From Clostridiales bacterium UBA4039 (GTDB taxonomy: Bacteria; Bacillota; Clostridia; Lachnospirales; Vallitaleaceae): a stretch of DNA of 64,000 nucleotides. Under the pieces are notes generated by a model. The model was not told the origin of the DNA and made no database searches. It was given only the letters and a program-made list of their open reading frames with translations. Where the stretch lies: positions 1-64,000 of the forward strand of contig DGAD01000022.1 in assembly GCA_002382805.1 (NCBI GenBank), written 5' to 3'. The position numbers and the translations under genes were made by a program. This document shows, in pieces, positions 26,264 to 34,680 of the stretch (position 1 is the stretch's first letter; the number at the start of each line of letters is the position of its first letter).

Positions 26264-28723
26264 CTATTTTACACCGCGTTGAATATGACCTTTTGTCATT
26301 TTATTCTCGTCAAATCCAATCGTATTATTGCGATAAAGTTCTATCATTTTTTGATATACTTCTTCTTCGGATTCATACGTAAATTCAATGCGATGTTTAC
26401 CTTTGAGTTGCTGTGTATAGTCAAGTAAATTCGTTGCTTTTGCATTATATATTGCTGTATAACAAAACTTGCAATGGCACATGACATGCTGCACTTCTTG
26501 CTTACGGTCTTGTAGGGTCATTGAATGGCCTTTTGAAGTATAGTCACATTTTCCATAGCGACTTTTATAAACGCAGGTGCCAGAGTGCATCAATGCAATG
26601 TGCCCATAGCTAATCCATTCGATGTCCAATTTAGGGGCTTGTTTAATAATGTCTTCCATTCCCCTTGCATTTAATTCAATAGACAGTGTGACCGTATCAA
26701 AATAGTCTGATAAAAAGCTTGCACTCTCTTGATTAAAAGCATGTAGATTATAATCCGAGGCCAAGGGTTTCTGATATGCTTTTAGCAATTCAATTTGTCC
26801 AAGGCTGCGTACTAAAAATCCGTCTATTTTTTGCATGTCTATTTGCTTAAAGTCTTCTAGCATATTTTTTTTCGATGCGGTCAAAACAACATGTGGTAAA
26901 GCCAAGTAAAATTGTGCCTTGGGCTCTATCGACTCTTTCTCTATTAAGATGCTATTGATTTCGTCAATACGCATGTCCGTATAATCAATATATATTCGCT
27001 CAATAATTGCCCTTTTTTCTTTTTGACAGCTTGCCTTAAGACCTTTCCATTGATCGATAGTTGCAATGCGCACACGTATCTGAGACTGGCTTCTAATCGC
27101 TCTATCTTCTTTTTTTAACTCCACTTGTTTTTGCAGTAAGTTTTTTAGTTGATAAGGCTTTCTTTGCTCCCATTGCATTTTAAGCTTATGCGCTTCTAAT
27201 AGTGCTACGCCATCGCGTCGCAGTTGATTGATTGCCCCAAGAGGTACAAATCCATCACCACCCATTGACACATCAATCTTATTGAATTGAAACACTTGTT
27301 CATCCATTTTATTGATTTGCTTTTTTAACTGTTGTTCATCCAGAGGATGTTTTTTAGCCGGTTCAACAACAACCCCCTCTACATGAAAGGATTGTTCCAT
27401 CCCTTGATCATCAATGAAGATCATATTCATAGTTAAGGGCTCACCAACATTAGCCTTCACCTGAACATCAACCCAAGTTATAGGCTCCATATGCGCCGCA
27501 TAATAATCTTTTGAAAATGCCGGATCATATATTTTATATATCGGAAAACTGACTTTTTTATCTTTACACAAAGCCAGAATTTCTTTAACTATAGGTAGGT
27601 TTTTCTTAAGATTCAGTTGCTTTTTAGTCCAATCCATATCCAGTGTACTTGTGGGATGTTCTGCCTTATGCATATATTCTGTCGGTACATGCCATTCAAG
27701 AACATCTCCCTTTGTCAACGGTTCATGTAAGGTAAGCGTTAATGATTGCTTCTCAAGTCTTGCGCTTCCCACCTTCAGTCCAAGGTGCTTTGGATGCTCG
27801 ATTGATATTTGGCTAGATGGTTGGGCATAATAATAGCCTTGTGTAAAGTCCCCGCGGTTATAGATAACCTTTAATAAATTGATATCTTTTTGTTCGACAC
27901 TATATTCATGGACTCGATCCTCATGGATACATGTAAGTGCAAGTTCTCTATATTTTCGATATAAACGCGTTGCATGAAATACATAATCGGCATTTTTCAT
28001 CCGCCCCTCAATTTTAAAGGAATCAATTCCTGCAAGAATTAATTGCGGCAATATACTAAGCGTCATTTGATCTTTCATACTAAGAAAATATCCATCTGCA
28101 TTGTCCACTGTAAAAGGTAAGCGACAAGGACCTGCACATTTACCTCGATTACCGCTTCGTCCTCCGTAAAAACTACTCATAAAGCATTGACCACTAAATG
28201 CATAACATAACGCACCATGAACAAATGTCTCAACTTCAATGGGAACTTGAGAACAAATTGCTTCAACATCACCTAGTTGACATTCCCTTGCCAACACTAC
28301 ACGTTCAAATCCCAGTTCATAAAAAAAACGCGCATCTTCGACATTATGAATATTTAATTGGGTACTTCCATGAAGTATAAACGTAGGATAGTTTTTCCGT
28401 ATATATTCAAAAACACCTAAATCTTGTATGATTAAGCCATCAAGACAAAGTGTATCTAAAAATTTTAACTCCGTATCTAATTTTTTATACTCGATATCCT
28501 TAATTAATGTATTTAAGGTATAATACACTCTTACATTACGTAAATGTGCATAGCGAACAATTTGGATTAATGTATCATGATCAAAGTTTTTTGCATAATC
28601 CCTTGCTCCAAAGTCAAGCCCTCCTAAATATGCCGCATCACAGCCGGCTTTGATTGCTGCATAAAATGCATCGATATGTCCCACCGGTGCTAATATTTCA
28701 GGGCGTTTTTCTTTACTTAACAT
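26264..28723 (-). CDS. Peptidase U32 family protein with DUF3656 (RlhA-like)
   Basis: 819 residues. The U32 signature is present: ETFVHGALCYAFSGQCFMSS, then GGRSGNRGKCAGPCR and FKIEGRMKNADYV. The middle carries a DUF3656 region, and the C-terminal part has a Cys cluster (GTCVYKSRYGKCDY, HVMCHCKFC). The E. coli relative RlhA hydroxylates a cytidine in 23S rRNA; others modify tRNA using prephenate. So despite the name, RNA hydroxylation rather than proteolysis is likely. AGGAGGAGC precedes the ATG. It lies 15 bases after zapA. Confidence 0.9.
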   Translation of the reverse strand: MLSKEKRPEILAPVGHIDAFYAAIKAGCDAAYLGGLDFGARDYAKNFDHDTLIQIVRYAHLRNVRVYYTLNTLIKDIEYKKLDTELKFLDTLCLDGLIIQDLGVFEYIRKNYPTFILHGSTQLNIHNVEDARFFYELGFERVVLARECQLGDVEAICSQVPIEVETFVHGALCYAFSGQCFMSSFYGGRSGNRGKCAGPCRLPFTVDNADGYFLSMKDQMTLSILPQLILAGIDSFKIEGRMKNADYVFHATRLYRKYRELALTCIHEDRVHEYSVEQKDINLLKVIYNRGDFTQGYYYAQPSSQISIEHPKHLGLKVGSARLEKQSLTLTLHEPLTKGDVLEWHVPTEYMHKAEHPTSTLDMDWTKKQLNLKKNLPIVKEILALCKDKKVSFPIYKIYDPAFSKDYYAAHMEPITWVDVQVKANVGEPLTMNMIFIDDQGMEQSFHVEGVVVEPAKKHPLDEQQLKKQINKMDEQVFQFNKIDVSMGGDGFVPLGAINQLRRDGVALLEAHKLKMQWEQRKPYQLKNLLQKQVELKKEDRAIRSQSQIRVRIATIDQWKGLKASCQKEKRAIIERIYIDYTDMRIDEINSILIEKESIEPKAQFYLALPHVVLTASKKNMLEDFKQIDMQKIDGFLVRSLGQIELLKAYQKPLASDYNLHAFNQESASFLSDYFDTVTLSIELNARGMEDIIKQAPKLDIEWISYGHIALMHSGTCVYKSRYGKCDYTSKGHSMTLQDRKQEVQHVMCHCKFCYTAIYNAKATNLLDYTQQLKGKHRIEFTYESEEEVYQKMIELYRNNTIGFDENKMTKGHIQRGVK

Positions 28724-28738
28724 GAAGCTCCTCCTATA

Positions 28739-29062
28739 TTACAAATCATCATGTTCAAATAAATCAATGTAATCATCAAGTTCATTTTTCAACCTATCTG
28801 TTTCTTTTTTTAGTTCTTTAATTTGACGTTCTTTTTCATCAAGACTGGTTTTCACTTTAAAATAGTCATCTGCAATGTTAATCGCCAAAAGAACCGATTG
28901 CAAGCGTGTATTCAACTTTTTTCCGTTCTCTGAATTTTGAACTTCTTGCATTTTTTTATTGATATATAGCGCAACGTGCTGTAAGTATTCTTCACTTTCA
29001 TCACCACTTAACGTATACACATTTCCACCGATCAATACCTTCGACTCATTCTTTTGTGCCAT
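28739..29062 (-). CDS. zapA: Cell division protein ZapA
   Basis: 107 residues. The N-terminal ZapA domain VLIGGNVYTLSGDESEEYLQHVALYINKKMQE is followed by a coiled coil (about 60-107) rich in Lys/Glu/Leu. ZapA cross-links FtsZ filaments in the division ring. It is preceded by AAGGGGG and adjoins the U32 gene, a common clostridial pairing. Confidence 0.92.
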   Translation of the reverse strand: MAQKNESKVLIGGNVYTLSGDESEEYLQHVALYINKKMQEVQNSENGKKLNTRLQSVLLAINIADDYFKVKTSLDEKERQIKELKKETDRLKNELDDYIDLFEHDDL

Positions 29063-29083
29063 ACAATAACCCCCTTATAGTTT

Positions 29084-29626
29084 TTAGGATAATAAATTTT
29101 TATATAGTACTTCATTATAATCTTGATTAGGAAAAACGGACCATCCAATGACAGCTGAACATGTCTTCTCATCTGCTTTCATGCTTTGTAACATTTCATC
29201 AAATGCTTGCTCTTCTTTAATTAGTTCATATGATATTGTCTGTTCACGGCTGATTTCAATTAAACACATCTTTACCACTCGACTAATTTCATCTGTATTT
29301 CCCTGTATAAAAAACTGTCGGATACCCTGATCTAGCAACAAATAAATCTGCTCTTTTACTTTTTTACGAATATGTGCAATCGCTTCAAAACATGAAGAAA
29401 TATAGTCGACTAATAACTTATTATGATATTCTTTACCATAATCTGTCAATAGATACTCTACTTTACGATTTTTTTTGCGAATCGGCGTCATGATATTTTC
29501 TTCTTCATACTCTTGCAACATATGATTAACGGTCCCTAAGCTCACATCTAAAGCTTTTGCCAATACACGTTGATTAACATTTCCATCGGATTCAATGATA
29601 TTTAATAAAATTAATTCTTTATCCAT
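29084..29626 (-). CDS. Winged-helix regulator with unassigned C-terminal domain
   Basis: 180 residues. An N-terminal winged helix (about 1-75) reads NVNQRVLAKALDVSLGTVNHMLQEYEEENIMTPIRKKNRKVEYLLTDYG, close to MarR-like regulators. After a helical linker, the C-terminal ~80 residues start with GIRQFFIQGNTDEISRVVKMCL, which resembles a small Rossmann-like ligand-binding fold (inference). Target genes are unknown. It lies between zapA and ruvB, all close-packed, so it may be co-transcribed with ruvAB. Confidence 0.75.
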   Translation of the reverse strand: MDKELILLNIIESDGNVNQRVLAKALDVSLGTVNHMLQEYEEENIMTPIRKKNRKVEYLLTDYGKEYHNKLLVDYISSCFEAIAHIRKKVKEQIYLLLDQGIRQFFIQGNTDEISRVVKMCLIEISREQTISYELIKEEQAFDEMLQSMKADEKTCSAVIGWSVFPNQDYNEVLYKNLLS

Positions 29627-29643
29627 ATATCCCCCTAATTATA

Positions 29644-30642
29644 CTAATTATCCATAACTAATCCAAAATGTTTATAACAATAAGGTGTTACCATACGCCC
29701 ACGCGGTGTCCTATTTAACAAGCCTAACTGCAATAAAAATGGTTCATAGACATCTTCAACGGTATCTGATTCTTCTCCAATCGTGGCCGCTAGAGTATCT
29801 AACCCTACCGGACCGCCTTGATATTTTTCTATGAGCGTTAACAACATTTTACGGTCATTATTATCTAATCCTAAGGGATCAACATCTAACATATCCAACG
29901 AAGCTTTAGCGACCTCTTCAGATATTACCCCTTCAAACTTTACCTGCGCAAAATCCCGTACACGTTTAAGCAGACGGTTGGCTAAGCGTGGCGTGCCTCT
30001 TGATCGACGTGCAATCTCATAAGCGCCTTTTGCATCTATTTCAACATTAAGAACCTTTGCACTACGGTGGATGATTGTCGCTAATTCTTGAGGTGTATAA
30101 AATTCAAGCTTATGTAAAACGCCAAAACGGTCTCTAAGCGGTGATGAAAGGAGACCTACACGCGTCGTTGCTCCTACTAGTGTAAACTTAGGCAAATCTA
30201 AGCGAATTGATTTTGCCGCCGGACCTTTTCCTATAAGGATATCAATGACATAATCCTCCATCGCCGGATACATAACTTCTTCCACTTGACGATTCAATCG
30301 ATGTATCTCATCAATAAAAAGCAAATCACCTTCCTGGAGATTATTAAGTAGCGCAGCAATATCCCCCGGACGTTCAATAGCCGGACCCGAAGTGATTTTT
30401 AAATTAACACCCATTTCATGGCCGATTATGGATGCTAGTGTGGTTTTTCCCAAGCCGGGAGGACCGTAGAGTAATACATGGTCAAGAGGTTCATTACGTT
30501 TTTTTGCCGCCTCTAAAAATACACGTATATTTTCTTTAGCCTTTTCTTGCCCTATGTATTCATCAAGACATGTGGGTCGTAACGACGTTTCTATAGCAAT
30601 GTCTTCTTCTATCATTTGATTGGTTATTAATCGTTTTTTCAT
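29644..30642 (-). CDS. ruvB: Holliday junction DNA helicase RuvB
   Basis: 332 residues, full length. Walker [12 protein letters not shown] and Walker [11 protein letters not shown] are present, together with the [19 protein letters not shown] opening and a winged-helix C-terminus ([15 protein letters not shown]). RuvB is the motor that drives branch migration at Holliday junctions with RuvA. ruvA is 2 bases upstream. The resolvase gene ruvC is not in the window. Confidence 0.97.
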   Translation of the reverse strand: MKKRLITNQMIEEDIAIETSLRPTCLDEYIGQEKAKENIRVFLEAAKKRNEPLDHVLLYGPPGLGKTTLASIIGHEMGVNLKITSGPAIERPGDIAALLNNLQEGDLLFIDEIHRLNRQVEEVMYPAMEDYVIDILIGKGPAAKSIRLDLPKFTLVGATTRVGLLSSPLRDRFGVLHKLEFYTPQELATIIHRSAKVLNVEIDAKGAYEIARRSRGTPRLANRLLKRVRDFAQVKFEGVISEEVAKASLDMLDVDPLGLDNNDRKMLLTLIEKYQGGPVGLDTLAATIGEESDTVEDVYEPFLLQLGLLNRTPRGRMVTPYCYKHFGLVMDN

Positions 30643-30644
30643 GT

Positions 30645-31238
30645 CTACTCCTTAGCTAAGAAAATAAGCGCCTGCTTTATGAGCTCTGACGTTGAGTCGG
30701 CGTGTTGTGCATGTTTAATTGCATGAAGCGCCTCTGTCTCTGTATACCCAAGTCCTGTTAAGCCCATCAAAGCTTCATCAATATACGTACTGTGTAACGT
30801 TTGTTCTGTTGAAGCGCTTAGCACCTCTAGATCAACAACTTTTAATTTATCTTTCAATTCGATAATAAGTTTTTCGGCCGTTTTTTTTCCGATTCCTTTG
30901 GCTTGGCTTATTCGCTTTGAATCATCTGTCATAATCGCAAGCCGTAAATCATCAGGGGTCAGCGTCGACAAAATACCAAGCGCTCCTTTAGGTCCTATCC
31001 CCGATACACTAATGAGTTTTCTAAACACATCAATATCGTCATCCGATATGAACCCATAAAGTCGTAGAACATCTTCCCGTACATATAGTTCCGTATGCAT
31101 TTTCACTTCTGATCCAATACTTGGCAGCTGACTTATGACGCTTAAAGGAACAAAAATTTCATAGCCAATATGTTGGCATTCTATAACTACTGAATCTTCA
31201 CGCTTTGCAACCAGTATACCGTGAATATAACTTATCAT
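30645..31238 (-). CDS. ruvA: Holliday junction protein RuvA
   Basis: 197 residues. [12 protein letters not shown] opens the OB fold. Helix-hairpin-helix motifs appear at [13 protein letters not shown] and [20 protein letters not shown], and the C-terminal domain at [23 protein letters not shown]. RuvA tetramers grip the four-way junction and load RuvB. GGAGG precedes the ATG. The gene has its own promoter at 31268-31296 and heads a ruvA-ruvB-regulator-zapA string. Confidence 0.97.
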   Translation of the reverse strand: MISYIHGILVAKREDSVVIECQHIGYEIFVPLSVISQLPSIGSEVKMHTELYVREDVLRLYGFISDDDIDVFRKLISVSGIGPKGALGILSTLTPDDLRLAIMTDDSKRISQAKGIGKKTAEKLIIELKDKLKVVDLEVLSASTEQTLHSTYIDEALMGLTGLGYTETEALHAIKHAQHADSTSELIKQALIFLAKE

Positions 31239-31267
31239 AATAATCCTCCAGTGTTTCTTTACCTTAC

Positions 31268-31296
31268 ATTATATCCCATGTTCAAAAGATATACAA
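31268..31296 (-). promoter_or_regulatory. Promoter of ruvA
   Basis: Minus strand TTGTAT, 17-base spacer, TATAAT. It is divergent from the DUF1292 promoter, with only about 12 bases between the two -35 boxes. Confidence 0.75.
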
Positions 31297-31307
31297 CATT
31301 TGTTTGG

Positions 31308-31335
31308 TTGACATTCAATTGACATTCAGTATAAT
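31308..31335 (+). promoter_or_regulatory. Promoter of the DUF1292 gene, with tandem repeat
   Basis: TTGACA (31308-31313), 16-base spacer, TATAAT (31330-31335). The decamer TTGACATTCA occurs twice (31308-31317 and 31319-31328), 11 bases apart. The leader to the ATG is about 85 bases and contains a small CCGC-TAT-GCGG hairpin. Confidence 0.8.
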
Positions 31336-31426
31336 AAGAATGGTAATGTACAATTCACTATAAATAATTTAAACAAAGAGGCTATCCCTCGCTCCGCTAT
31401 GCGGATTGTTTGCGGAAGGAGTTCCT

Positions 31427-31741
31427 ATGGCAACCAAAGACCATAACCATTGCAACGGCGATTGTTCATGTTCTGAACATTCATGTGATTGCTCTGGACA
31501 TGAAAAAGAAAGTATCACATTAACATTAGAGGATGATACAACACTCGTATGTCAAATTATTGATTCATTTACAATTAATGAACAAACATATATCGCTTTA
31601 CTTCACCCAGATAATCATCGCGCGTTATTATATCGCTTTGATGAGAATGACGATCACTCAATAAATCTTGAGATGATTGATGAAGATGAGGAATTTGAAC
31701 TTGTATCTAAAACTTTTTTATCCCTTCAAGATAGCCATTAA
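31427..31741 (+). CDS. DUF1292 protein with Cys/His-rich N-terminus
   Basis: 104 residues. The conserved DUF1292 core is ESITLTLEDDTTLVCQIIDSFTINEQTYIALLHPDN and EMIDEDEEFE. The function is unknown; in Bacillus relatives the gene often lies near yrrK/yrzL. The first 25 residues contain six Cys and four His (HNHCNGDCSCSEHSCDCSGH), a likely metal-binding tail. The frame opens at a TTG seven codons earlier, but GGAAGGAG precedes the ATG at 31427, which is chosen. It has its own promoter and a strong terminator lying inside the convergent fau gene. Confidence 0.85.
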   Translation: MATKDHNHCNGDCSCSEHSCDCSGHEKESITLTLEDDTTLVCQIIDSFTINEQTYIALLHPDNHRALLYRFDENDDHSINLEMIDEDEEFELVSKTFLSLQDSH

Positions 31742-32298
31742 TCAACAATAATCGCATCTAAAGGTATATCATGTGATTCAACGGGAATACTCGGTGTTTG
31801 TTGCCATTGGTAATAAACACCGATTTTTTTGTACAGCGAATGAGAAAACCGATGAAAATACGTATCATAGTATCCTCCTCCATGTCCAATACGATAATTC
31901 TTGTCATCAAAAGCAATCCCTGGAACAAGAATTAATGTATCCTCATCTGGATCAACCAAACAGCTAGTGCTAGGTTCCATAATCCCAAAGCGTCCTAGTG
32001 TAAAATTGTCCAATGCATTGACTTGAAAAAAATCCATGTGCCTTTTAGAAGAAGACTTAGGAAACGCGACAATTTTGTCTGCATTAAGGGCATGTTCTGC
32101 AAGCTCAAGAAGGTTGCATTCATTTTGATTTGGATAATAGCAAAATATTTTTTTTGCATGCAAATACCGATCGCTGTACATAATTTTCTTGATAATGGCC
32201 TGACTAGATATTCTAATTGTATCCTTTGATAGCATATTTCTTTTTGCTAAATATGTGGTTCGAATATTTTCTTTTAACTGTTTTGAGTTAGTGTTCAT
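31738..32298 (-). CDS. 5-formyltetrahydrofolate cyclo-ligase
   Basis: 186 residues from the chosen start. The family signature IGHGGGYYDTYFHR lies near the C-terminus, with PNQNECNLLELAEHAL and VPGIAFDDKNYRIG also typical. The enzyme converts 5-formyl-THF to methenyl-THF at the expense of ATP in folate recycling. The frame stays open ten codons further, into the DUF896 gene, but that start lacks a binding site. The ATG at 32298 gives normal family length and overlaps DUF896 by 11 bases. Its stop overlaps the DUF1292 stop by 4 bases, convergently. Confidence 0.9.
   Translation of the reverse strand: MNTNSKQLKENIRTTYLAKRNMLSKDTIRISSQAIIKKIMYSDRYLHAKKIFCYYPNQNECNLLELAEHALNADKIVAFPKSSSKRHMDFFQVNALDNFTLGRFGIMEPSTSCLVDPDEDTLILVPGIAFDDKNYRIGHGGGYYDTYFHRFSHSLYKKIGVYYQWQQTPSIPVESHDIPLDAIIVD
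31793..31830 (+). terminator. Terminator of DUF1292 gene, inside the opposing fau gene
   Basis: 13-bp stem (31793-31805 with 31809-31821, two G-T wobbles), 3-base loop, followed by GA and seven T (31824-31830). It lies 52 bases past the DUF1292 stop on the antisense strand of the cyclo-ligase coding sequence. Confidence 0.82.
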
Positions 32299-32497
32299 AT
32301 TTTTTCTCAAGCTTTTGTTGTGTCCCATCTGGATATTGGATGGTCGTATTATTCAAAGTTCCTCTAAGATTCTTTCGGACTAATTGGATATATTCTTGAC
32401 GCAACGTATGCTGTTCTTTCTTCTCAGCTTCTGTAAGTCCCTCTTCTTTTGACTTTTTATATAGTGCATTAATACGATTAAGTTTATTTGGGTTCAT
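32288..32497 (-). CDS. DUF896 (YnzC-type) small protein
   Basis: 69 residues matching DUF896: MNPNKLNRINALYKKSKEEGLTEAEKKEQHTLRQEYIQLVRKNLRGTL and a C-terminal PDGTQQ. Bacillus members are small helical proteins linked to SOS or unknown functions. AAAGGAG precedes the ATG. It is translationally coupled to the 5-formyl-THF cyclo-ligase. A TATAAT box about 50 bases upstream may be its promoter, but the -35 is poor. Confidence 0.9.
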   Translation of the reverse strand: MNPNKLNRINALYKKSKEEGLTEAEKKEQHTLRQEYIQLVRKNLRGTLNNTTIQYPDGTQQKLEKKYEH

Positions 32498-32571
32498 GAG
32501 ATTCTCCTTTATGAATATTGTTTAATATATTGGCATATAATTATAATCAAATATGATACCACGAAGCATCA

Positions 32572-33693
32572 TCAAATGCAATTTTGATGTAGCCTTATGT
32601 AATCATAGATAAATTTAACAGACACCGTTGCTCCTTCTTTAAAAACAAGTCGATATTTTTTATCCTTGTAATAAAAAACGATTGCAAAAGCACCGATGCT
32701 TCGAAGGTATTGCATCTGTTTATAGGGAATAAATGTTTGAACATATATTCCTTCTTTTGATATGACGATCGGTCCAATATAAGGACTTTCATCAATATAG
32801 CTTTCCATTTGACGACATTCGGGAAAGTAATCTATCTTATCCAACCAAGTGGCCTGCCATTTTGTCCATGTATTTATCTGCATTTTATAGGGTTGATTTT
32901 TTTGTTCAATCGTTCCATACATAGAATAAGAAAAACGTGTATCACAAGAATTACATATAAACTCATGCTTGTGGGATGTAAACGTATTAAAGGCTTTACA
33001 TTCTGGACATGCATATAAAAGGCGTTCAATATTTTCAGCGCGACGCTTGCCTTTGAACATGACATCGGCTTCAGATTGCCATATAGAATCATCATATTCT
33101 ATTGCTGCAGATAGATGCTTTTCAATTTGTTGGATGGATAATGTTTGTACATCTTGTGCTGAAAGGACAAGAAACGTTTCAATCTTTATCTGTCCACGGC
33201 GAGAGTGTCTTGCCCATTCTGGTTTAGATAAATAACTTCCATATAAGCGCACACCATAAACCCCAACCCCCATCTGCTTAATCAGCTTTGCCATGGCCGG
33301 GATTGTCACTTGCTCATGGTTTTCCCATGTTGGTCCAACTTCCGGGAAAATACCTACAGGATGGTTTGCCAGCAAATGTTTTTGTATGCTTTGCACCGCC
33401 TCGTATTCTGTCATATGTTTTTGAAAAGGAATCATTTCAAAACGTTCTAAAAAGAGTCGCTGTAATGTAGGCATCGGTGTATAGTCTTCATACAAAAAAC
33501 GAATCAAACGATTAGAAAAACAATTAATAATCATCGAATCGATTCCACTAATATGTTGTCCGACAAGAACATAGGCTTCCTCTTGTGGAAGCGTATAGTC
33601 CCCTTCAACGACATTATATTTGTGGTAACAAATGATTTTTGCTAAAGGTTTAAGTCGACGATACAAAGTTTCACCAAAAAGTGTATTCAACAT
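32572..33693 (-). CDS. PlsC-like acyltransferase with C-terminal zinc ribbon
   Basis: 373 residues. An acyltransferase motif His-x4-Asp (GQHISGIDSM) is at about residues 47-54, and the substrate motif FPEVGPTWENH is around 115-125, consistent with 1-acyl-glycerol-3-phosphate acyltransferases. The C-terminal half has two CxxC pairs (CPECKAF ... FICNSCDTRF) at about 228-250, a zinc-ribbon, and then a domain of unknown role. The zinc-ribbon tail is unlike ordinary PlsC (about 200-250 residues). Phospholipid synthesis is plausible, but the substrate is uncertain. GGAGG precedes the ATG. Confidence 0.75.
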   Translation of the reverse strand: MLNTLFGETLYRRLKPLAKIICYHKYNVVEGDYTLPQEEAYVLVGQHISGIDSMIINCFSNRLIRFLYEDYTPMPTLQRLFLERFEMIPFQKHMTEYEAVQSIQKHLLANHPVGIFPEVGPTWENHEQVTIPAMAKLIKQMGVGVYGVRLYGSYLSKPEWARHSRRGQIKIETFLVLSAQDVQTLSIQQIEKHLSAAIEYDDSIWQSEADVMFKGKRRAENIERLLYACPECKAFNTFTSHKHEFICNSCDTRFSYSMYGTIEQKNQPYKMQINTWTKWQATWLDKIDYFPECRQMESYIDESPYIGPIVISKEGIYVQTFIPYKQMQYLRSIGAFAIVFYYKDKKYRLVFKEGATVSVKFIYDYIRLHQNCI

Positions 33694-33722
33694 AGAAAAA
33701 CCTCCATTATCATAGTATATTC

Positions 33723-33731
33723 ATTATACCA
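33723..33731 (-). promoter_or_regulatory. Extended -10 promoter for the acyltransferase gene
   Basis: Minus strand TGG-TATAAT about 30 bases before the ATG, with a weak TTTAAA -35 at 17 bases. Confidence 0.6.
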
Positions 33732-33757
33732 TCAAATGAAGGGGATTTAAATCTGAT

Positions 33758-34561
33758 TTAGATTTCCTTTGCTTTAAATATGGTTCCAATCACTTCTCCA
33801 TCTTGAATCTTTTGTAATACATAGGGCGTTTTTGAATTTCCGATAATCATGTCTATGGCTGAATTGTTGACCATCTCTGCTGCCATGAGTTTTGTCAACA
33901 TTCCTCCTGTACCTAATTTAGATTTTGATACACCTGCCATTTCATATATAAAATCATCCACTTCATGCACAACCTCGACAATTTTAGCGTCAGGGTACAC
34001 TTTTGGATCTTTATCATATAGACCATCGATATCCGAAAGTAAAATCAATAAATCGGCATCGGATAGTACTGCAACCATAGCAGATAAACGATCATTATCA
34101 CCAAATTCGATTTCATCTGTAGAAACCGTATCATTTTCATTAACAATAGGAATGACGCCTATTTTAAGTAATGCTTCCATTGTGTTTTTTGCATTACGAT
34201 AACGTTCATCATCATCAAGAATATCTTTTGTCAGTAATACTTGTCCCACTAAATGGTTATACTCATGAAATAATTTTTGATATAGCATCATAAGTGAAGC
34301 TTGACCAATAGCAGCAATTGCCTGCTTTTCCGGTAGTGTTGTTGGTTTTTTATCTAAGTGAATAGCGCTGATTCCTACCGCTTGTGCGCCTGAACTAACA
34401 ACAATAATTTCTTTTCCCGAATTTTTTAAATCTGAGATTTGGCGAACAAAATGTTCTACACGCCGTAAATTAATATGTCCAGTCTTTTCATGGGTAAGTG
34501 ATGACGATCCTATCTTTATTACAATTCGCTGTGCTTCATTTAAGTGTATTCTATGTTCCAT
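33758..34561 (-). CDS. proB: Glutamate 5-kinase, short form without PUA domain
   Basis: 267 residues covering only the amino-acid kinase domain; many ProB proteins are about 370 with a C-terminal PUA domain. Motifs are IVIKIGSSSLTHEKTG, IVVSSGAQAVG, IPIVNENDTVSTDEIEFGDNDRLSA and GTGGMLTKLMAAEM. It phosphorylates glutamate in the first step of proline synthesis. The partner proA is not next to it in this window. A promoter and two hairpins lie upstream. Confidence 0.93.
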   Translation of the reverse strand: MEHRIHLNEAQRIVIKIGSSSLTHEKTGHINLRRVEHFVRQISDLKNSGKEIIVVSSGAQAVGISAIHLDKKPTTLPEKQAIAAIGQASLMMLYQKLFHEYNHLVGQVLLTKDILDDDERYRNAKNTMEALLKIGVIPIVNENDTVSTDEIEFGDNDRLSAMVAVLSDADLLILLSDIDGLYDKDPKVYPDAKIVEVVHEVDDFIYEMAGVSKSKLGTGGMLTKLMAAEMVNNSAIDMIIGNSKTPYVLQKIQDGEVIGTIFKAKEI

Positions 34562-34613
34562 AATCCATCCTTCTAAGTATAGAGTTACTTCCTATACTCA
34601 TATACATATAATA

Positions 34614-34648
34614 GTTTTTATGATTTGCATATAGCAAATCATAAAAAC
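34614..34648. repeat. Perfect 15-bp inverted repeat between DUF4349 and proB
   Basis: Arms 34614-34628 and 34634-34648 are exact reverse complements around a 5-base loop. It may terminate the DUF4349 transcript, but no T run follows on the minus strand. Because it abuts the -10 box of the putative proB promoter, it could also be an operator. A second smaller inverted repeat, AGTATAG/CTATACT (34576-34598), lies in the proB leader. Confidence 0.7.
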
Positions 34649-34677
34649 ATCATACACGAAATACGCCTTATATTCAA
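34649..34677 (-). promoter_or_regulatory. Putative promoter of proB
   Basis: Minus strand TTGAAT, 17-base spacer, TATGAT, just past the DUF4349 stop. The predicted start, near 34642, falls inside the 35-base palindrome. Confidence 0.55.
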
Positions 34678-34680
34678 TCC

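Noticed and set aside
32498..32571. Hairpin and TATAAT box between the acyltransferase and DUF896 genes
   Set aside because: The ATGATGC/GTATCAT stem has a wobble and no T run, and the -10 lacks a -35 partner, so neither is firm enough to list.
33849..34202. Plus-strand open frame of 117 codons inside proB
   Set aside because: Ser/Ile-rich antisense shadow of the kinase domain.
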